DNA of 64,000 nt, taken from SKPT01 sp040905445 (GTDB lineage: Bacteria; Planctomycetota; Phycisphaerae; Phycisphaerales; Phycisphaeraceae). Below the pieces are notes generated by a model, which saw only the letters and a program-made list of their open reading frames with translations, was not told the DNA's origin and ran no database searches. This document shows positions 26,945 to 35,378 of this stretch, piece after piece. A program made the translations under genes and the position numbers. The first letter of the stretch is position 1. Each line of letters starts with the position of its first letter. The DNA is taken from assembly GCA_040905445.1 (NCBI GenBank), contig JBBDRN010000016.1, positions 62,001 through 126,000 of the forward strand. The letters are read 5' to 3'.

Positions 26945-27976
26945 CTACACCTCCCGCACCACCTCCCGCGCCAGCTTGTCCTCCCGCACCCCCTTGAACA
27001 CCGGCTGACGCAACAACCCCTGCGGCGTCCACTCCGCAAACACCACGTGCACCACCACCTCCGGCCTGACGAACCGCACATCCCGAGGCACCGCCGGCCC
27101 GACGAACGGACTGCCCACCTGCTCCCTCGCCGTCAGCTCGCGTAGCAGCGACCGCTCATGCTCGCGCGTCAGCCCGCTGCCCACCAGCCCCGCGAACACG
27201 AGCGGGCCATCTTCGCCCGACTTCTCGTAATGCCCCACCGCGAGCGACCCGAGCTGCCTCGCCGTGCCGCGCTGCCCCGGCCGCCAGCCGCCGACGACGA
27301 ACTCCTGCGCCTTGATGAAGCGCACTTTCATCCAGTCCGCCGACCGCACGCCCGGCCGATATGGCGAGTCCAGCCGCTTGGCGACGATTCCCTCCAGCCC
27401 CATCCGCTGCGCCACGTCGCGCATCGCGCCCCCGCCTGCCCCGCCCGCCTCCGACGTCGGCGGCACGCCCACGTGCTCGCCCGCCAGGTGCAGCCCCTCC
27501 AGCTCCGCCCGCCGACGCGCGTAAGGCTCATTGAGCAGCGACCGGCCGCCCACGTGCAACAGGTCGAACACGAGGTACGCCACCGGCAGCCGATGCGCCA
27601 ACCGCCGCACGGCCGCCCCGGCCGTCGCATGCATCCGTGGCTGGAGCTGCGCAAAGCTTGGCCTCCCAGCCTGCAGCGCCACGATCTCACCATCCAGCAC
27701 CACCCCCGCCACACCCGCCACTACACCCAGCGTACTCAGCTCCGGAAACTGCTCGCTCACGTCGCGCCCGGAGCGCGTCATCAACCGCACGTCGCCGCCG
27801 CGCACCAGCGCGAGCACGCGCATTCCGTCCCATTTGCACTCATGCGCCCAGCCCGCGCCCGTTGGCAGCCGCGTGGCCGGCGTTGCCAGCATCGGCGCCA
27901 CCGGCCAGGGCGGCTTCGCCTCCCCTGCCGTCCTCGCCGAGTGCGCATGCGTCACGTTGGAACCCGTCACCGGCAC
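26945..27976 (-). CDS. ATP-dependent DNA ligase (LigD ligase domain)
   Basis: A protein of about 343 aa, an ATP-dependent ligase of the LigD type. The adenylated lysine lies in ECKWDGMR (KxDGxR) at about residue 40, with LDGEIVAL, FDLLHVGG, EGIVAKRLDSPY and WMKVRF as later nucleotidyltransferase motifs, then an OB-fold domain. The start is uncertain: I give GTG 27976, GTG 27955 is equally possible, and in-frame sequence reaches 28084. No polymerase or phosphoesterase domain is attached. The three end-joining genes run ligase, Ku, polymerase on the minus strand with short gaps (40 and 75 bp), so they are probably one operon. Confidence 0.9.
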   Translation of the reverse strand: MPVTGSNVTHAHSARTAGEAKPPWPVAPMLATPATRLPTGAGWAHECKWDGMRVLALVRGGDVRLMTRSGRDVSEQFPELSTLGVVAGVAGVVLDGEIVALQAGRPSFAQLQPRMHATAGAAVRRLAHRLPVAYLVFDLLHVGGRSLLNEPYARRRAELEGLHLAGEHVGVPPTSEAGGAGGGAMRDVAQRMGLEGIVAKRLDSPYRPGVRSADWMKVRFIKAQEFVVGGWRPGQRGTARQLGSLAVGHYEKSGEDGPLVFAGLVGSGLTREHERSLLRELTAREQVGSPFVGPAVPRDVRFVRPEVVVHVVFAEWTPQGLLRQPVFKGVREDKLAREVVREV

Positions 27977-28168
27977 ACCTGATGCTAGACCCGCTCGCCC
28001 ACCCCGTCGGCCAGTGCCGCCACAATCCGGGCACACCCCCACGCCCCACCCCGGCCCCCCCCCGCCACCCCGCCACCCCGCCACGCTCCCGCCCCCCCTT
28101 CTCTACAGCGCATGGAAAGACACCGGCGAACAGGCCGCCGGCCGCATGCAACGAGCGATATCAGGGTG

Positions 28169-29068
28169 CTACCCCGCAGCGCGGTGCTGGGTCGGGGCGT
28201 CGGCGTGTGGCTTCGCGCCCACCTCGGCGCCGCTCTCCGCCAGCGCCAGCGGCAGCGTCATGCGGAACGTGGCGCCTTCGCCCGGCGTGCTGTCGACCGT
28301 GATCGTGCCTCCCGCCTGCGTGATCAACTCGCGGCAGATGCACAGGCCCAGGCCCGTGCCCTTGTGGTCGTCGGCGTCAGGCTCCGCGGTTGCGGGGTCC
28401 GCCGCCTCGGCGGGGTCGTGCGTTACGAAGGGCTCGAACAGGCTTTCAAGCAGCTCCGGCGGAACGCCCGGGCCCGTGTCCGCGACGTCGATCTGCACGC
28501 GCTGGCCGTCCGGCAGCGTCCGGGCGCGGATCGTCAGCACGCCGCCGCGACGGCGCATGACCTTGCGGGCGTTGAGGACCAGATTCAGAAGCACCTGCTG
28601 CAGGTTCAGGGGTGTCATGGCCACGGCCAACTCGGGCAGCTCGAGCTTGAGCTCGATGCCGTCGCGTCGCGGCTCGCGGCCGAGGCAACTGAGCGTCTCC
28701 CGCACGACCTCGGGCAGCGAGGCGCAGGGCTCTTCCACCTGCTCGCGGGCGAAGCCGAGCAGTGACGAGGAGATGCTCGCCGCCCGCTCCGCACCGTGGA
28801 GGGACTTTTCGATGGCCTTGTGCATCAGCGCCTCGTCCTGCGGGTTGGCCAGGGCGAGCTGGCAGTAGCTGACGACAGGGGTGAGGATGTTGTTGTACTC
28901 GTGGGCGATGATCGTGGCGATCGTGCCGAGCGTGGCGAGGCGGTGCGAGCGGGCGAGGCCGTCGCGCACCTGCTGCAACTGCTGCTCGAGCTCGCTGAAG
29001 TGCTCGAGCAGGGTGTCGACCTGGGCGAGGTCGTCGGGCTGGGGGGGCACGGGCGGGTTGGGCGACAT
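28169..29068 (-). CDS. Soluble sensor histidine kinase
   Basis: A 299-aa two-component kinase without membrane segments or an evident PAS/GAF sensor domain. A short coiled-coil start (LAQVDTLLEHFSELEQQLQQVRDGLARSHRL) leads into the phosphoacceptor box with H-E-Y-N-N (ATIIAHEYNNILTPV) at about residue 58. The ATPase domain follows with N box LLNLVLNARKVM, G1 VADTGPGVP and G2 GTGLGLCICREL. Between G1 and G2 there is an extra acidic stretch (HDPAEAADPATAEPDADDHK). HEYNN (rather than HE[IL]RN) is a variant seen in planctomycete and delta-proteobacterial kinases. No response regulator gene is adjacent. ATG 29068 has GGAGGAG upstream. Confidence 0.9.
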   Translation of the reverse strand: MSPNPPVPPQPDDLAQVDTLLEHFSELEQQLQQVRDGLARSHRLATLGTIATIIAHEYNNILTPVVSYCQLALANPQDEALMHKAIEKSLHGAERAASISSSLLGFAREQVEEPCASLPEVVRETLSCLGREPRRDGIELKLELPELAVAMTPLNLQQVLLNLVLNARKVMRRRGGVLTIRARTLPDGQRVQIDVADTGPGVPPELLESLFEPFVTHDPAEAADPATAEPDADDHKGTGLGLCICRELITQAGGTITVDSTPGEGATFRMTLPLALAESGAEVGAKPHADAPTQHRAAG

Positions 29069-29272
29069 GACGGCTCCTCCCTGCACCTATCGGGCGTGGC
29101 CCCATGCGGACTTAATCCTTGCAGCATGGTCACCTACATTCCGTGGAGGCTTGGCGGCGACGCGGAGGCTGGAGGTGGAGTGAATGACGTTCAGTTGTAG
29201 AGGTGGGGGGGGCAATGCACAATGCAGAAGGGGCGGGGGGCGGGGGGCAATTCCAGAACTCAAACCTCTGAA

Positions 29273-29364
29273 GAACCATGAAGCAGCGAAGAGCGCGGAG
29301 GCTCGTGTTTTGCATCCCTCCTGCTTCTTCGCGTCCTTCGCTTGCTTCGCCTCTTCGCGGTTCA
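29273..29364. repeat. CGCGAAG-type inverted repeat, copy D3
   Basis: The left arm (29273-29301), reading GAACCATGAAGCAGCGAAG, and the right arm (29323-29364), ending CGCCTCTTCGCGGTTC, form an imperfect hairpin made of repeated GCGAAG/CTTCGC words. Same family as 34759 and 37297. It occupies the kinase-parB gap together with other low-complexity words (about 29205-29250 and 29385-29430). Confidence 0.6.
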
Positions 29365-29435
29365 AGATGCGTTCGTCGGGTTCCAGGGGCATGAAGCGTC
29401 CCTTCGTGGCTTCGTGGCAGCATCGCCCCGCCGGG

Positions 29436-29451
29436 CGTTCCACGTGGAACG
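29436..29451. promoter_or_regulatory. parS-like site 1
   Basis: CGTTCCACGTGGAACG is a perfect 16-base palindrome that differs from the common parS form TGTTCCACGTGGAACA only at the outer base pair. It is 181 bases before the parB start, where ParB would nucleate. Confidence 0.8.
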
Positions 29452-29528
29452 TGATGTCGCCTGGTTGGCGGGGTTGGCGGGGGTTGGCGGGGGTTGGCGG
29501 GGGCGGCGGGGATGGGCGGGGCGTTGTG

Positions 29529-29544
29529 TGTTCCACGTGAAACG
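29529..29544. promoter_or_regulatory. parS-like site 2
   Basis: TGTTCCACGTGAAACG matches the parS consensus TGTTTCACGTGAAACA at 14 of 16 bases. It lies 88 bases upstream of parB and 93 bases from site 1 (start to start). Two sites in one leader make chance unlikely. Confidence 0.82.
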
Positions 29545-29631
29545 CTTGGCGATATTCGCGCGCGGCGGTACACTGGGGGTGCGGGGGCGTGTCAGGAAGT
29601 GGACCACATCTTGCCGACAGGGAGGTCGAGC

Positions 29632-30852
29632 ATGGCCAGCCGAAAGCGGACGTCGCGCCTTGGGCGCGGGTTGAGTTCATTGATGGGGCAGGCGGTGCCC
29701 GTGGAGCCGGATGCCGCTAGTGCCGGCGATGGTGGGGATGATGGGGGCGATGCCGGCGCGGCGAGCGCGGTCGCGGTCGCCGCGCCCCCTGCCTCGGCGG
29801 CGGCCTCCGGCACGGGCGCGGGGCGGAAGACGGCGGCAGGCAAACCGGGCACGGGGCGCAGGCGCGCGCCGACGCGAGGCGATGCGGCCGGCGATGCACG
29901 CTCCCCCGGCCGCTCCCTCAAGGCAACGGAAGGGAGCGCAGCGCCCTCCGCTGGTTCCTCCCCTAACGGAGGGGGAGAAACGGACGGGTTGCGCTATCTG
30001 TCGATGGATGCGCTTTCGCCGAATCCGCATCAGCCGCGGGAGCATTTCGGCGAGGTGTCGCTGCAGCGACTGGCGGCGTCGATCAAGGCGGACGGCGTGA
30101 TGCAGCCGATCGTCGTCCGCCCCGCCCCCGCCCCCCTGCCATCTACCGGCACCACGTCCACCCAGACCTCGCCCCCCTTCGAGCTGGTCGCCGGTGAGCG
30201 GCGGTGGCGTGCGGCCAGGCTCGCGGGGCTGGAACGCATCCCCGCGATCGTGCGCGAGCTCGACGATCGGCAGCTCGCCGAGTGGGCGCTGGTCGAAAAC
30301 ATTCAACGCGAGGACCTCAACCCGCTGGAGCGGGCGGAGGCATTCCACGGCCTGGTCGAGCGGTTTGGGCTGAGTCACGACGACGTGGCCGGCCGCGTCG
30401 GGCTCGATCGGTCCAGCGTGTCGAACCTGCTGCGGCTGCTGCGGCTGGATGGAGACGTGCAGGCGCTGGTGCGCGACGGCCGGCTGTCGATGGGCCAGGC
30501 GCGGGCGATCGCCGGCCTGGAGTCGGTCGAGGCGCAGCGGCAGATCGCGCAGCGGGCGCTGCGCGAGGCAATGAGCGTGCGGAAGGTCGAGCAACTCGTC
30601 AAGCGATGGGCCGAGGCGGACGCAGCAGGCGTCGCCGCGCCCGCCGGGGGGCGAGGTGCCAGTGGAGCGCGCAATAGAGGTGGCGGGGGGGCGTACCTGG
30701 CAGACCTGGAGCAGCAGATCGCCGAGCAGTTGCAGACACGCGTGCGGATCCGGACGGGGCGGCGCAAGGGGTCGGGGTCGCTGACGATCGAGTTCTATTC
30801 GCTGGACGAGTTCGACGGGTTGCTGGAGAAGCTCGGTGTGCAGACGCAATGA
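29632..30852 (+). CDS. parB: Chromosome-partitioning protein ParB
   Basis: A 406-aa ParB, a CTP-dependent DNA clamp that loads at parS and organises the origin region. The N-terminal LGRGLSSLMG is the ParA-stimulating motif. A long low-complexity linker (about residues 25-115) follows, then the N-domain NPHQPREHF ... GVMQPIVVRP and the CTP-binding GERRWRAARLAGL. Between these last two there is an unusual proline/threonine insert of about 20 residues (PAPAPLPSTGTTSTQ...). The helix-turn-helix DDVAGRVGLDRSSVSNLLRLLRL binds parS, and the C-terminal dimer domain is normal. No parA gene is adjacent; the divergent neighbour is a histidine kinase. ATG 29632 has GGAGG upstream. Confidence 0.96.
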   Translation: MASRKRTSRLGRGLSSLMGQAVPVEPDAASAGDGGDDGGDAGAASAVAVAAPPASAAASGTGAGRKTAAGKPGTGRRRAPTRGDAAGDARSPGRSLKATEGSAAPSAGSSPNGGGETDGLRYLSMDALSPNPHQPREHFGEVSLQRLAASIKADGVMQPIVVRPAPAPLPSTGTTSTQTSPPFELVAGERRWRAARLAGLERIPAIVRELDDRQLAEWALVENIQREDLNPLERAEAFHGLVERFGLSHDDVAGRVGLDRSSVSNLLRLLRLDGDVQALVRDGRLSMGQARAIAGLESVEAQRQIAQRALREAMSVRKVEQLVKRWAEADAAGVAAPAGGRGASGARNRGGGGAYLADLEQQIAEQLQTRVRIRTGRRKGSGSLTIEFYSLDEFDGLLEKLGVQTQ

Positions 30853-31184
30853 GGAAAGGTGGCGGGGGAGTGGCGAGGGAGAAGACGGTGAACGTAGTTC
30901 ATGGCTACTGGACGGCGTGACGTCCGGCAGGAGATTCGGTTTAACTAATTGTTACCAAGTTGGTTGTGTGCTTGGCGGTCGCCCCCAACGCGAGGGTGAG
31001 GTGGTGCATTTGCCAGGTTGGGTGCGCGCAGGTGAGTAGAGGCGCGCGGGTGGTGGCGGGGTGCAGGTTGGAGAAGGAGTTGGGGGATTTTTGTTTACTT
31101 GGGTGACATTGGATGTCAGAATGACGGGGCGAGATCAGCCGCGGCGTCGGCGGTGGCACCATCCTCCCCCCGGAGAGAGAAAGA
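30853..31184. other. 332-bp gap between parB and the PEP-CTERM gene
   Basis: No gene or clear repeat is seen. The sequence is G-rich with a slightly AT-richer part (30935-30965, containing TTTAACTAATTGTTACCAAG) that could hold a promoter. The end carries CCCCGGAGAGAGAAAGA, the likely ribosome site of the next gene. Confidence 0.4.
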
Positions 31185-33491
31185 ATGAAGGCATTTGTGT
31201 TCGTGCCCGATGTGCTGTGGACTTCGGGTTGTGTGGGCATGCTTGTTCGACGTGCAGCCTCGCTCAGGACCGGCATTAAGGCGGTGGTTGGCGCGGTGGG
31301 TGTGGCGGGTGTGGTGGGGGTCGCGGCGGGGGCGCGGGCGGACGGGGGGGTTGACTGGTTGGGGTTGCCGATCCGGTCGCAGGCAGAGCATGCGCTGGGC
31401 ATGCCGGGCGGTGAGGCGGAGCAGCATCCACAGGGGCTCGCCCGCTCCCTGTCCAATCCCGACCGTCTCTATCTCTCGCACGACGTCGGCGGCATGTGGC
31501 GCAGCGACGACGGCGGAATGAGCTGGGCCCACACTGTCGGCGACGGCCTGTACGTTCCCATGGGCCAGTCCGTCCAGGTCGACCCGGTCAACCCGGACGT
31601 CGTGTTCACCATCGTCGACAACGCGTGGAACTGGCTGGCGGAGGATTTCACCGGCCTGTACCGCTCGCAGGATGCGGGGCGCACGTGGGACTTCGTCCTG
31701 CCAACCACGGGCACGACACATCAGCGGTCGTACCAGCAGAGCATCGCATTCGACGTCAACTCCGTCGACAACGGCCTGGCGCAGCGCTGGTATGCCGGCA
31801 TGGCGGACCACGCGCTCTACCGCAGCGACGACGCCGGGCACAACTGGAGCGTGGTCAACAGCCTCAACGGGCACGACCTGCTCTACGGCGTGCAGGTGCA
31901 CCCGGACGATGGCGACAAGCTGTTCGTCTATTCATCCGAGGGGTTGTTCGCGAGCAGCAACGGCGGGGCGTCGCTGAGTCCGCTGGGCAACCTGCCCAGC
32001 GGCGAGGTGACGTCGGTGAACATCGCCTCCGCCAACCCTGACGACATCTTCGTCAACGTGCGCGGGCGCGGCCTGTACCGCTCGCTCAACGGCGGGCTCA
32101 CGTTCGCCCAGGTGCGCTCCTTCAACTCGATGTATGGCATCGTGCATCCGACCGATCGCGATCAGATCTATCTCATCGGCCAGGGCGGGGCGAACTCGCT
32201 GGCGACGAGTGACGGCGGGCAGACGTGGACCGTGCCAACGACCAACCCCTTCCCCGGCCTCGGGCGCGACGGCTCGTCGTGGAAGGGGCGGCTGGAAGGC
32301 AGCTTCACCGCGCTATCGCCCGACCCGCGCGACGCCTCGATCGCCGCGGGCTTCTCTCGCGCGACCCTGTGGCGCACGACGGACGGCGGCAAGACGTTCG
32401 ACGACGCGTCGGCGGGGTTCACCGGCTACAACTGGAACTGGTTCACGAGCGTCGCATCGTTCGACCCGCATGACCACAACCGCTTCGCGTTCTTCAACCA
32501 GGACGTGGGCATGACCATCACCGACAACGGCGGCGACTGGTTCGACCGCGGCGCGGTGCCGGGACACCTGGTGGCGAGCGGGCAGCTTCGCTTTTACGGG
32601 ATGTACGCGGGCGACCTGCAGCCGATCGATGGCTCGCAAGTGGCGGTGGCGGCGGCAGGGGCGACGTGGAACACCAAGCTGATCCGCACGGCCGACGGCG
32701 GGCAGACGTGGCAGATCGTCGACGATGGCGAGGCGAATCACCTGTTCATCCGCTTTCACACGCAGGACCCGAACGTCGTCTATGCCGGGGCGAAGCGTTC
32801 GGATGACGGCGGGGTGACGTGGACGACGCTGCCGGAGTTGGCGGCCGTCGATGGCGAGATCCTCGGTATGGCGGAGTCGCGGCCGGACACGATCTACGCG
32901 ATGAACCGCTCGCGGAACAGGATTCTGCGCAGCGATGACCGCGGCGAGACGTGGTACACCTACGCGCAGACGGGCTGGACGATGCGCGTGCTGGACTCGA
33001 AGCCGACGTTTCGCGTGGACCCGCATGACGAGAACCTGATCTACACGATCGACTCGGGCGGGGATCTCATCACGTTTGACGGCCAGCAGTGGCGGAGCCT
33101 GCCGATGCTGGACATGGCGGGCGATGAGGGGGCGCGGAACTTCGTGGCGCAGGTGGCGATCGACCCGAACGATTCGGACATCATCTATGCGGGCACGTTC
33201 GCGGCGGGTCTGCCGTTTCTGTTCCGCACGGTCGATGGGGGGCAGACGTGGGAGGACATCTCGGGCGAGATGCCGCGGCTGGGGATCGGCGGCCTGGCGG
33301 TGCATCCGCTGACGGGTGACGTGTTCGTGGGCGGTGCGGCGGGGACGCGGATCCTCGCGCCGCCGTACGAAAGCCCCGACTCGCACTATCATCGGATGGT
33401 GCCCGAGCCGGGGACGCTGGCGGTGATGATTGGGTTGGGCGTAATGGTAATGGGGCGGCGCGGTAGAGGCACGAAGGCACGGAGACACTGA
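31185..33491 (+). CDS. Secreted BNR/Asp-box beta-propeller with PEP-CTERM sorting signal
   Basis: A 768-aa exported protein. An N-terminal hydrophobic stretch (about residues 31-50, GAVGVAGVVGVAAGARAD) acts as signal peptide after a long basic leader. The body has at least six Asp-box motifs (S/T-x-D-x-G-x-T/S-W: SDDGGMSW, SQDAGRTW, SDGGQTW, ADGGQTW, SDDRGETW, VDGGQTW), as in sialidase- or VPS10-like propellers. The C-terminus has VPEPGTLAVMIGLGVMVMGRR: the PEP motif, a membrane helix and an arginine cluster, so an exosortase should process it at the envelope. The last residues (GTKARRH) and stop come from a family-E repeat. No glycosidase active site is evident; adhesion or glycan binding are alternatives. 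Confidence 0.9.
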   Translation: MKAFVFVPDVLWTSGCVGMLVRRAASLRTGIKAVVGAVGVAGVVGVAAGARADGGVDWLGLPIRSQAEHALGMPGGEAEQHPQGLARSLSNPDRLYLSHDVGGMWRSDDGGMSWAHTVGDGLYVPMGQSVQVDPVNPDVVFTIVDNAWNWLAEDFTGLYRSQDAGRTWDFVLPTTGTTHQRSYQQSIAFDVNSVDNGLAQRWYAGMADHALYRSDDAGHNWSVVNSLNGHDLLYGVQVHPDDGDKLFVYSSEGLFASSNGGASLSPLGNLPSGEVTSVNIASANPDDIFVNVRGRGLYRSLNGGLTFAQVRSFNSMYGIVHPTDRDQIYLIGQGGANSLATSDGGQTWTVPTTNPFPGLGRDGSSWKGRLEGSFTALSPDPRDASIAAGFSRATLWRTTDGGKTFDDASAGFTGYNWNWFTSVASFDPHDHNRFAFFNQDVGMTITDNGGDWFDRGAVPGHLVASGQLRFYGMYAGDLQPIDGSQVAVAAAGATWNTKLIRTADGGQTWQIVDDGEANHLFIRFHTQDPNVVYAGAKRSDDGGVTWTTLPELAAVDGEILGMAESRPDTIYAMNRSRNRILRSDDRGETWYTYAQTGWTMRVLDSKPTFRVDPHDENLIYTIDSGGDLITFDGQQWRSLPMLDMAGDEGARNFVAQVAIDPNDSDIIYAGTFAAGLPFLFRTVDGGQTWEDISGEMPRLGIGGLAVHPLTGDVFVGGAAGTRILAPPYESPDSHYHRMVPEPGTLAVMIGLGVMVMGRRGRGTKARRH

Positions 33492-33715
33492 GGGGAGGAG
33501 GACGAGGGGGCCGGGGGCAGACTGCAGGGGGCAGTCGGGGAAGGGGCGTTCGTGGCCTTTGCTCGCGGACTCGTCCAGACCACGGCAGCTGGCGCGGGGA
33601 GGGCGCCGCGTGGGCGACGGCTAACATAAGATGTCGGCGCTGTTGTTAGGGTGGACGGCGGTGGTCCGCGCTTGCTGCCTTCCCTTCGTGCCTCTGTGCC
33701 TTCGTGCCTTTCTGC
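33468..33715. repeat. GGCACGAAGGCACGGAG-type inverted repeat (family E, copy 2)
   Basis: The left arm (33468-33494) overlaps the 3' end of the PEP-CTERM gene, and the right arm (33680-33715, CCCTTCGTGCCTCTGTGCCTTCG...) ends 9 bases before galE. Between the arms is a family-H tract (33512-33545) and C-rich sequence. The word is shared with the element at 18112-18256. Confidence 0.6.
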
Positions 33716-33724
33716 GGGTTTCCC

Positions 33725-34732
33725 ATGAACGTGCTTGTTACTGGTGGGGCTGGTTACATCGGGTCGCATGCCGCCAAGGCGCTGGCGGAGGCAGGGCATC
33801 GTGTCGTTGTGCTGGACAATTACTCGCGCGGGCATCGTGCGGCCGTCGAAGCGCTGCGGGCGGCGACGGGCGTGGATGTGGTGGCCGAGGAGTTGGAACT
33901 CGCTGATACGGCGGGGGTGCGGGCGGCGCTTCAGCGGCATGAGATCGCGTGCGTGATGCACTTCGCCGCGCTGGCATACGTGGGCGAATCCGTCGAGCAG
34001 CCGCTGCTGTATTACGACAACAATACAGCGGGGACGGTGAGTCTGCTCAAGGCGATGGACGCGGCGGGGGTTGAGCGGCTGATCTTTTCGTCCACGTGTG
34101 CGACGTATGGCGAACCGGGGCGCGTGCCGATCACCGAGGATGAGCCGCAGCAGCCGATTAATCCTTACGGGTGGTCGAAGCTGTTCATCGAGCGCGTGCT
34201 GTGTGATTACGCGGCGTCGCGGCCGGGCTTCGCGTTCGCGGCGCTTCGCTATTTCAACGTCGCGGGGTGTGCAGCCGACGGATCGCTGGGTGAGGACCAT
34301 GATCCGGAGACGCACCTCATTCCCGTGCTGCTGGAGGCGGCGATGGGCAAGCGCGCGGGGATCACGATCCACGGCGAGGACTACGACACGCCGGATGGCA
34401 CGTGCGTGCGCGACTATATTCATGTCGAGGACCTGGTCGAGGCGCATCGGCTGGCGATGGAGAAGCTCGCGGCCGGGGATCAATGGTTCTACAACCTGGG
34501 GATCGGGCGCGGGTATTCGGTGCGCGAGGTGCTGGAGGCGGCCGAGCGCGTGACGGGTCGGCGGATCGCGCATGCGGTGGGGCCGCGCCGGCCGGGCGAC
34601 CCGCCGGTGCTGTACGCGGATGCGGGGCGGATTCAGCGCGAGCTCGGTTGGCAGGCGCGGTGGGTGGAGATCGACGGGGTGATCGAGACGGCGTGGCGAT
34701 GGTTTGAGGGGCATGCGAACGGGTACGGGTGA
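33725..34732 (+). CDS. galE: UDP-glucose 4-epimerase
   Basis: A 335-aa short-chain dehydrogenase-fold epimerase that interconverts UDP-glucose and UDP-galactose for glycan synthesis. The NAD-binding TGGAGYIGSH is at the N-terminus; the catalytic pair is Ser/Thr in FSSTCATYG and Tyr-x-x-x-Lys in YGWSK at about residue 150; RYFNVAGC and DYIHVEDL follow. ATG 33725 is the only sensible start, although the ribosome site is weak because a repeat arm ends just upstream. It follows the PEP-CTERM gene in the same direction. Confidence 0.96.
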   Translation: MNVLVTGGAGYIGSHAAKALAEAGHRVVVLDNYSRGHRAAVEALRAATGVDVVAEELELADTAGVRAALQRHEIACVMHFAALAYVGESVEQPLLYYDNNTAGTVSLLKAMDAAGVERLIFSSTCATYGEPGRVPITEDEPQQPINPYGWSKLFIERVLCDYAASRPGFAFAALRYFNVAGCAADGSLGEDHDPETHLIPVLLEAAMGKRAGITIHGEDYDTPDGTCVRDYIHVEDLVEAHRLAMEKLAAGDQWFYNLGIGRGYSVREVLEAAERVTGRRIAHAVGPRRPGDPPVLYADAGRIQRELGWQARWVEIDGVIETAWRWFEGHANGYG

Positions 34733-34758
34733 ATCGGCGGCGCTCGGCGGGGCGGGTT

Positions 34759-34843
34759 AACCGCGAAGGGGCGAAGGAAGCGAAGGGGGGATTCAGGTTT
34801 GCTGCAAGGTGTCTGTCTCGCCTTCTTCGCGCCTTCGCGGTTG
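34759..34843. repeat. CGCGAAG-type inverted repeat, copy D1
   Basis: AACCGCGAAGGGGCGAAGGA (from 34759) pairs with the right arm ending CTTCGCGCCTTCGCGGTT (to 34842). It sits between galE and the small membrane protein gene, ending about 10 bases before that gene's ribosome site. Confidence 0.75.
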
Positions 34844-34865
34844 ATCAGAAGGAAGGAGCGTCGTT

Positions 34866-35036
34866 ATGGATGAGCGCGATGACGATCGGGTGACGGGGGT
34901 GGCGGGGAGCGAGGATGAGGTGTGGCGGCCGAGGCGCGGGCCTCTCGTGAAGGTCGTGACGTGGGGGATCCTCATCTTCATGGCGGCGGTGGTGGTGGCG
35001 ATGGTGGTGATATTGGTGGGGTCGGCGCTCCGGTAG
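34866..35036 (+). CDS. Small single-pass membrane protein (56 aa)
   Basis: A 56-aa open frame with a good ribosome site (AAGGAGCGTCGTT before ATG 34866). The first 28 residues are charged (MDERDDDRVTGVAG, then EVWRPRRGPLVK), followed by one long hydrophobic helix, VVTWGILIFMAAVVVAMVVILVG in two parts, ending SALR. The positive-inside rule suggests a cytoplasmic N-terminus. I do not recognise it. Its TAG stop is formed by the first bases of a GTAGGGTCCGC repeat, which may have truncated a longer gene. The clear ribosome site and domain-like layout argue that it is translated. Confidence 0.65.
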   Translation: MDERDDDRVTGVAGSEDEVWRPRRGPLVKVVTWGILIFMAAVVVAMVVILVGSALR

Positions 35037-35098
35037 GGTCCGCTATGCGGACCTCCCCGCCACCCATTGCGGGAAATGGTCCGCACAGCGGACCCTAC
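35033..35098. repeat. GTAGGGTCCGC inverted repeat, copy A2
   Basis: GTAGGGTCCGCTATGCGGAC (from 35033) pairs with the arm GTCCGCACAGCGGACCCTAC ending 35098; one base differs from the other copies. Its first bases give the stop codon of the 56-aa protein. From 35099 to 35378 no gene or repeat is apparent; the promoter of the tRNA that follows must lie there. Confidence 0.9.
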
Positions 35099-35378
35099 CT
35101 TGGGGCGTGACGGGCCGGGGGGTTGACAGGGGGGTGTGGGGGTTTAGACTTGTGCGATCCTGTGCGGGCCGACCGTGACGCGGTTTGGGGGGCCGAGGCG
35201 TGGTCAGGGGTGCGTTGGCGGACCGGAAGCTGGCGCATCCGAGCGTGTGCGGGAGGGCCGGGCAGACTCCTTTCTTTGGCCGCGTCCGCGGCTGGCGAGG
35301 GTCGCCCCGGGCGATGCTTGATTGACTGATGATGTTGATGCCGGCGTGTGGCGGGCGGCGGGGTGGCGGCGCGGCGAT

